The notes under the pieces were generated by a model that saw only the letters and a program-made list of their open reading frames with translations, did no database searches and was not told the DNA's origin. Source: Geodermatophilaceae bacterium URHA0031 (lineage in GTDB: Bacteria; Actinomycetota; Actinomycetes; Mycobacteriales; Geodermatophilaceae). From it: a stretch of DNA of 64,000 bases. The DNA lies in assembly GCA_000620205.1 (NCBI GenBank), contig JHVP01000001.1, positions 310,001 through 374,000 of the forward strand, written 5' to 3'. A program made the translations under genes and the position numbers. Of the stretch, positions 58,325 through 64,000 are shown one piece after another (position 1 is the first letter of the stretch; every line of letters starts with the position of its first letter).

Positions 58325-59281
58325 TCAGAGCAGGCGGTTGGTCCAGAGGAGTGAGGCGACGATGCCCAGGAAGGCGAACAGCAGCCCGCCGCGGACGAAC
58401 CACGGGCTGATGTCGTGCGGCTCGCTGGTGTACCCGATCTGGCTGCCCAGGTCCTCGTACACCTGCTCGAGCTCCTTGGCGGTGGCCGCCTCGCTGTAGC
58501 TGCCGCCGGTGTCGTCGGCGATCTGCTCCAGCGTCGAGCGGTCGACCGGCACCGGGACGGTCTCGCCGTTGAGGTCGAGGGTGCCGTAGTCGGTGCCGAA
58601 CGCGATGGTCGACACCGGCACCTGCGCGGCGTTCGCGGCGTCGACGGCCTGGGTCGCCTCCCGGCCGACGGTGCTGTACCCGTCGGACAGCAGCACGATC
58701 CGGGCGGGCGGCAGCTCCTCGGCGGTCGAGTCCAGCGTCGACTGGAAGTTCGTGATCGCCGTCAGGGAGGTGAAGACGGCGTCCCCGATGGCGGTGGCCT
58801 CGGCCAGCTGCAGGTTGTCGATGGCGGTGCGCACCTCGTCCCGGTCCGTGGTCGGGGTGACCAGCGTGGTCGCCGTCCCGGCGAAGGACACCAGCCCGAG
58901 GTTGATCCGCGCGGGCAGCACCTTGACGAACTCCTTGGCCGCGACCTGCATCGCCGAGAACCGATCCGGCTCGATGTCAGTGGCCTGCATGGACAGCGAG
59001 ACATCGACGGCCATGATCACCGTCGCCCGCTCGCGGGGCACCCGGATCTCGGTGCTCGGGGCAGCCAGCGACACCACCAGCACGCCCAGCCCCAGGCAGA
59101 CCAGGCCGAACGCCACGTGCCGCCGCCAGCCGGCCCGCTTGGGCACCAGCGAGCCGAGCAGCGCCACGTTGGTGAACCGCGCCGCGTACCGGGCCCGGCG
59201 CAGCTGCAGCAGGACGTAGAACCCGGCCAGCGCGACGACGGCGATCAGGGCCAGCAGCCACCAGGGCGACTGGAAGGTCAT
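58325..59281 (-). CDS. VWA-domain membrane protein (BatA-like)
   Basis: A 318-residue protein with hydrophobic helices near the N-terminus (WWLLALIAVVALAGFYVLL, about 6-24, and VAFGLVCLGLGVLVVSLAA, about 55-73) and C-terminus (FVRGGLLFAFLGIVASLLW). Between them is a von Willebrand factor A domain with the MIDAS motif DVSLSMQA, a Thr in TVGREATQ and Asp in LLSDGYST. BatA-like proteins act with MoxR ATPases and DUF58 proteins in cell-envelope stress. ATG 59281 overlaps the DUF58 stop. Confidence 0.9.
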   Translation of the reverse strand: MTFQSPWWLLALIAVVALAGFYVLLQLRRARYAARFTNVALLGSLVPKRAGWRRHVAFGLVCLGLGVLVVSLAAPSTEIRVPRERATVIMAVDVSLSMQATDIEPDRFSAMQVAAKEFVKVLPARINLGLVSFAGTATTLVTPTTDRDEVRTAIDNLQLAEATAIGDAVFTSLTAITNFQSTLDSTAEELPPARIVLLSDGYSTVGREATQAVDAANAAQVPVSTIAFGTDYGTLDLNGETVPVPVDRSTLEQIADDTGGSYSEAATAKELEQVYEDLGSQIGYTSEPHDISPWFVRGGLLFAFLGIVASLLWTNRLL

Positions 59282-60255
59282 CGGGAAGCTCCCCCGCTGC
59301 CGGCACGCCGGCGGTCGGCGACGAACCGGACCACGTCGGCCAGCCAGTCACGGTCGGTCTGCAGCCGCAGGTGCCCGGCGCCGGCCCGGCGCAGCGACGC
59401 GGCGATCTCCTGGCGTTGCGCGGCCGCGCCCTCGGCGAACCGGCGGCGGACGTCGGCGTTGCCGGTGGGCACCTCCAGCGTCTGACCGGACTCCGGGTCC
59501 ACGACGGTCAGCAGCCCGACGTCGGCCAGCTCCAGCTCCCGCGGGTCGACCACCTCGATGGCCAGCAGGTCCTGCCGGGCGGACAGCCCGCGCAGCGGGC
59601 GTTCCCAGTCCGCGTCACCGAGGAAGTCCGAGATCACCACGACCAGCCCGCGTCGCCGCGGCGGCCGGCGCAGCGACTCGAGTGCCGCGGCCAGGTCACC
59701 GCGGCGGCCACCCGCCGCCCGGGGGGTGGCGACGACGTGGCGCAGCAGCCGGTCGGCGGCCAGCCGCCCCGCCGTTGCCGGGTAGCGGTCCACCCGCTCG
59801 CCGGTGGTGACGACGGCGCCCAGCCGGTTGCCGCCCCGCACGGTGAGGTGGCTGACGGCGGCGAGCCCGGCGATCGCCAGGTCGCGCTTCTCGCAGTTCG
59901 CGGTGCCGAAGTCCAGGCTCGCCGACAGGTCCAGGACCGCCCAGGTCTCCAGCTCCCGGTCGGCGATCGTCTCCCGCACGTGCGGCACCTGGGTGCGCGC
60001 GGTCACCGGCCAGTCCATCCGCCGGACGTCGTCGCCCGGGTGGTAGTTGCGGGCGTCGCCGGCCTCGCTGCCCGAGCCCGGCACCAGGCCCAGGTGGTCG
60101 CCCTGCAGCAGGCCGTCCAGCCGGCGCCGCACGGTGAGCTCCAGCCGGCGCAGCAGCACCTCCGCCGAGCTGCCCGCGCCGAAGTGCGGTGGCGCACCGT
60201 CCTCCGACGGCCGGGTGGGCGTCCACCCGGCCGGCTGCTCCTCGGGTCCGGTCAC
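59278..60255 (-). CDS. DUF58-domain protein
   Basis: A 325-residue DUF58 protein. The family landmark EAGDARNYHPGDDVRRMDWP is present at about 78-97. It is otherwise soluble, with VVVISDFLGDADWERPL forming a VWA-like strand and the acidic residues expected. DUF58 proteins accompany MoxR and VWA proteins, and their role is not settled. ATG 60255 overlaps the MoxR stop and its own stop overlaps the VWA gene start (ATGA at both ends). Confidence 0.9.
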   Translation of the reverse strand: MTGPEEQPAGWTPTRPSEDGAPPHFGAGSSAEVLLRRLELTVRRRLDGLLQGDHLGLVPGSGSEAGDARNYHPGDDVRRMDWPVTARTQVPHVRETIADRELETWAVLDLSASLDFGTANCEKRDLAIAGLAAVSHLTVRGGNRLGAVVTTGERVDRYPATAGRLAADRLLRHVVATPRAAGGRRGDLAAALESLRRPPRRRGLVVVISDFLGDADWERPLRGLSARQDLLAIEVVDPRELELADVGLLTVVDPESGQTLEVPTGNADVRRRFAEGAAAQRQEIAASLRRAGAGHLRLQTDRDWLADVVRFVADRRRAGSGGASR

Positions 60256-61565
60256 ACCGGGTGCGGCCCGGAGCCGCCGTCCGGGCGCTCTGCCTGCGGG
60301 GCCGCGGTCGACCCGGTGCCCGGCTGCCCGGCGGGCGGACCGTACGGGTTGGGCTGACCCTGCGGCTGCTGGCCGGGCAGGGGCTGGCCCGGGGGCGGAC
60401 CGAACGAGGGCTGGCCCTGGGGCTGGCCGGGCTGCTGGCCGAAGGGCGCGTAGTGGGCCTGGGGCTGACCGGTGGGTGCGCCGAACGGACCCCCACCGAA
60501 GCCGGGGACCATCGGGCCACCCGGGCTCCCGGGGCCGAAACCGCCGGACCGCTGGCGCGGCGTGACCTGCGGCAGCGGGACGCTCTCCACGACCCGCCGC
60601 ACGATGTGGTCGGCGGGCACCCCGTCGGCCAGCGCGTCGTAGCTGAGCACCAGGCGGTGCCGCAGCACGTCGGCGGTGATGTCCAGGACGTCCTGCGGCA
60701 GCACGTAGTCGCGGCCGCGGATGAGCGCCAGCGCGCGGCCGGCCGCGATCAGGCCGAGCGAGGCCCGGGGGCTCGCGCCGTAGGCGACCCAGCCGGCGAC
60801 GTCTGTCATGCCGTGCTCGCGCGGGGAACGGGTGGCCACCACCAGCCGGACGACGTAGTCGACCAGCGCGTGGTGGACGAAGACCTCCGAGGCCGTGCGC
60901 TGCAGCCGGCGGACGTCGTCCGGGCCGAGCACGGTCTGCGCCTCCGGCGGCGTGGCGCCCATCCGGTAGATGATCTCCCGCTCCTCCTCGGGCGACGGGT
61001 AGTCGACCAGGACCTTGAGCAGGAAGCGGTCGCGCTGCGCCTCGGGCAGCGGGTAGACGCCCTCGTTCTCGATCGGGTTCTGGGTGGCCAGCACGAGGAA
61101 CGGGTCGGGCAGCGGGTGGGTGACCCCGCCGATGGACACCTGGCGCTCGGCCATGACCTCCAGCAGGGCGGACTGGACCTTCGCCGGCGCCCGGTTGATC
61201 TCGTCGGCGAGCACGAAGTTGGCGAACACCGGGCCGAGCTCGGTGTCGAAGGCGTCCTGGCCGGCCTTGTAGATCCGGGTGCCGATGATGTCCGCGGGCA
61301 CCAGGTCCGGGGTGAACTGCAGCCGGGCGAAGTCGCCGCCGACGACCTTGGCCAGCGTCCCGACCGCGAGAGTCTTCGCGACGCCCGGCACTCCCTCCAG
61401 GAGCACGTGCCCGCGGGCGAGCAGGCCGACCAGCATCCGCTCCACGAGCCGGTCCTGACCGACGATCACCCGCTTGATCTCGAACAACGCGCGCTCCAGG
61501 CGGGCGGCGTCGACCGACGGCGGGGTGGGCTGATCGGGGACGGGCGGGCTGCTGGCAGCGGTCAC
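60252..61565 (-). CDS. moxR: MoxR-family AAA+ ATPase with a long Gly/Pro/Gln-rich tail
   Basis: A 437-residue MoxR ATPase, longer than the usual 320-330. The AAA core spans about 20-330 with Walker A LLEGVPGVAKTLAVG, Walker B NFVLADEINRAP and the sensor ATQNPIENEGVYPLPEAQ. The last ~100 residues are Gly/Pro/Gln repeats such as GQPQGQPSFGPPPGQP, disordered and possibly a binding surface. MoxR proteins act as chaperones with VWA partners. GTG 61565 was chosen; the frame upstream is shadow-like. It leads the MoxR/DUF58/VWA operon. Confidence 0.92.
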   Translation of the reverse strand: MTAASSPPVPDQPTPPSVDAARLERALFEIKRVIVGQDRLVERMLVGLLARGHVLLEGVPGVAKTLAVGTLAKVVGGDFARLQFTPDLVPADIIGTRIYKAGQDAFDTELGPVFANFVLADEINRAPAKVQSALLEVMAERQVSIGGVTHPLPDPFLVLATQNPIENEGVYPLPEAQRDRFLLKVLVDYPSPEEEREIIYRMGATPPEAQTVLGPDDVRRLQRTASEVFVHHALVDYVVRLVVATRSPREHGMTDVAGWVAYGASPRASLGLIAAGRALALIRGRDYVLPQDVLDITADVLRHRLVLSYDALADGVPADHIVRRVVESVPLPQVTPRQRSGGFGPGSPGGPMVPGFGGGPFGAPTGQPQAHYAPFGQQPGQPQGQPSFGPPPGQPLPGQQPQGQPNPYGPPAGQPGTGSTAAPQAERPDGGSGPHPV

Positions 61566-61827
61566 ACCCGCCAGTGTCCTACACCCGCCTGTGCCGGCCA
61601 CCGACGCGCGGGCGTTCGAGAAAAGTCGCCGCCCCGTCCCCAGGAGCGCGCCTGGACCTGCCCACGGCATCCCACGGCTGCTAGCCTCAACGCGCGTCGG
61701 GCAGCTCCCCCCGTGGCTGCCCGACGCCTACTCCTCCCCGGTGATGTCTCCCGGTGACGTGCTGGAGCGGCCGCCCTTCAGGGGCTCGCGCCGAGCCTGC
61801 GAGGCGTGGGGGAAGGCTGCTCCTCCG

Positions 61828-63285
<1,458 letters not shown>

Positions 63286-63346
63286 TGTTCCCCGACTCCT
63301 CCGCTGCCGGCGCCGCCCCGGTGCTCAGCGACGTCGGTCTCGACCA

Positions 63347-63384
63347 GTCCCGGCACACCCGTCGGGGTGTGCTCTCGCGGGGAC
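63347..63384 (-). promoter_or_regulatory. Composite hairpin in the leader of the NlpC/P60 gene
   Basis: On the minus strand GTCCC (63384-63380) and GGGAC (63351-63347) enclose the stem GCACACCC-CGAC-GGGTGTGC. With the hairpin at 63422-63449 it makes a well-structured leader ahead of GTG 63285. Confidence 0.5.
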
Positions 63385-63421
63385 ATCGACCGCTTCGGGT
63401 GGACGGCACAGCGCCGTCGGG

Positions 63422-63449
63422 CGGATCTCCCCCCTCGGGGGGAGGTCCG
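63422..63449 (-). promoter_or_regulatory. GC-rich hairpin in the leader of the NlpC/P60 gene
   Basis: CTCCCCCC (63427-63434) pairs with GGGGGGAG (63437-63444), and the flanking CGGA and TCCG also pair. It may be a terminator of the upstream gene or the first part of a cis-regulatory RNA. None of the ydaO-type c-di-AMP riboswitch core bases was seen. Confidence 0.5.
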
Positions 63450-63475
63450 TCGGATGTGCTGGTGACGTGCTGGAA

Positions 63476-63491
63476 GGGCCCAGAAGGGCCC
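63476..63491 (-). terminator. GGGCCC hairpin after the acyl-CoA synthetase
   Basis: GGGCCC-AGAA-GGGCCC lies just beyond the stop of the acyl-CoA synthetase gene (63496). There is no U-tract. Confidence 0.5.
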
Positions 63492-63495
63492 CTGT

Positions 63496-64000
63496 TCAGT
63501 GCACCTGACGGTCCTGGTCGGACCAGAAGGCCTGCCGGAGCTTGAACTTCTGGATCTTGCCGGTGGCGGTGCGCGGGATGGCCTCGCGGAACTCGACCCG
63601 CTTGGGTGCCTTGTACCCGGCGATCCGCTCCCGGGTGTGCGCGATGAGCTCGGCCTCGGTCACCGACTGCCCCTCGGCGAGGACGACGAGCGCGGTCACC
63701 ATCTCGCCCCACTTCTCGTCGGGGACACCGATGACGGCGACCTCGGCGACGGCGGGGTGGCTGAAGACGGCGTCCTCCACCTCGATCGAGGAGACGTTCT
63801 CCCCGCCGGTGATGATCACGTCCTTCTTCCGGTCGGAGATCGTGAGGTACCCGCCGTCGTCGATCGTGCCGCCGTCGCCGGTGTGGAACCAGCCGCCGTC
63901 CAGGGCCTCGGCGGAGGCCCCCGGGTTCTCCCAGTAGCCGGCCAGCACCGTGTTGCCCTGGGCGAGCACCTCACCGCTGTCGCTGACCGCGAGCCGGGTG
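63496..64000 (-). CDS. Acyl-CoA synthetase (AMP-forming), C-terminal part
   Basis: Only the last 168 residues lie in the window; the N-terminal, larger part continues past 64000. GWFHTGDGGTI is the adenylate-forming core motif A8, followed by ISDRKKDVIITGGENVSSIE and the C-terminal lid with VPDEKWGEMVTAL. The catalytic Lys motif is RTATGKIQKFKLR. The enzyme activates a carboxylic acid to its acyl-CoA via an acyl-AMP. Substrate class cannot be told from this part. Confidence 0.92.
   Translation of the reverse strand, partial: TRLAVSDSGEVLAQGNTVLAGYWENPGASAEALDGGWFHTGDGGTIDDGGYLTISDRKKDVIITGGENVSSIEVEDAVFSHPAVAEVAVIGVPDEKWGEMVTALVVLAEGQSVTEAELIAHTRERIAGYKAPKRVEFREAIPRTATGKIQKFKLRQAFWSDQDRQVH

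Noticed and set aside
63286-63495. c-di-AMP (ydaO-type) riboswitch in the NlpC/P60 leader
   Set aside because: The conserved GGGGUGAAUCC-like and CCGAAUCCGUCAGCU-like core sequences are not present; only hairpins are.

Overview
The window is GC-rich throughout, densely coding, and uses many GTG starts and ATGA/GTGA gene overlaps. The protein families (ANTAR proteins, SpoIIE phosphatases, MmyB-type XRE regulators, PaaX, a ClpC-like ATPase, a MoxR/DUF58/VWA operon) point to an actinobacterium. The formate dehydrogenase with UAG at the selenocysteine site points to Geodermatophilaceae (Blastococcus/Geodermatophilus type). The assignment rests on gene content only.

Layout. 0-5.3 kb: a three-gene membrane formate dehydrogenase operon. 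Its catalytic subunit has an in-frame TAG exactly where FdnG/FdoG has selenocysteine, followed by a SECIS-like stem-loop with a GGUCU loop at the same spacing as in E. coli fdhF. 5.5-29.4 kb: a stress and redox region with a ClpC-like ATPase, a DUF2254 membrane protein, a PAS-GGDEF-EAL protein, two LysR regulators, three related sensor/LuxR regulators, two DJ-1/PfpI proteins, two zinc alcohol/formaldehyde dehydrogenases, an ANTAR protein, an FAD oxidoreductase with a pyruvyl-transferase-like protein, a glycerophosphodiesterase and MsrA. An 18-bp dyad close to ATCGGCAGGTCTGCCGAT recurs upstream of many of these genes and suggests one regulon. 29.5-36.5 kb: a looser region (GIY-YIG nuclease, patatin, methyltransferase, cupin, hydrolase, SRPBCC protein) with long non-coding gaps and a dispersed small hairpin repeat. 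36.6-48.2 kb: oxidoreductases (three aldo/keto reductases, SDR and NAD(P)-binding proteins) with LysR, two XRE-MmyB and one PaaX regulator, plus a secreted esterase. 48.5-51.2 kb: a signalling patch (GAF-ANTAR protein, SpoIIE phosphatase, an ANTAR relic). 51.3-56.5 kb: M20 peptidase, SnoaL protein, LysR, HSL-type esterase, quinone oxidoreductase. 56.5-64 kb: tannase-family esterase, VWA/DUF58/MoxR operon, an NlpC/P60 hydrolase with a polyglutamine tract and a structured leader, and the C-terminal part of an acyl-CoA synthetase.

How the genes fit together: the formaldehyde-type dehydrogenase (17.6 kb) makes formate and the formate dehydrogenase would oxidise it to CO2, so C1 detoxification may link the first two regions. 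MsrA, DJ-1 and Clp are protein-quality functions that fit a desiccation or oxidative-stress programme. No selA, selB, selD or tRNA-Sec, and no other tRNA, rRNA, CRISPR array, transposase or phage gene, was seen.
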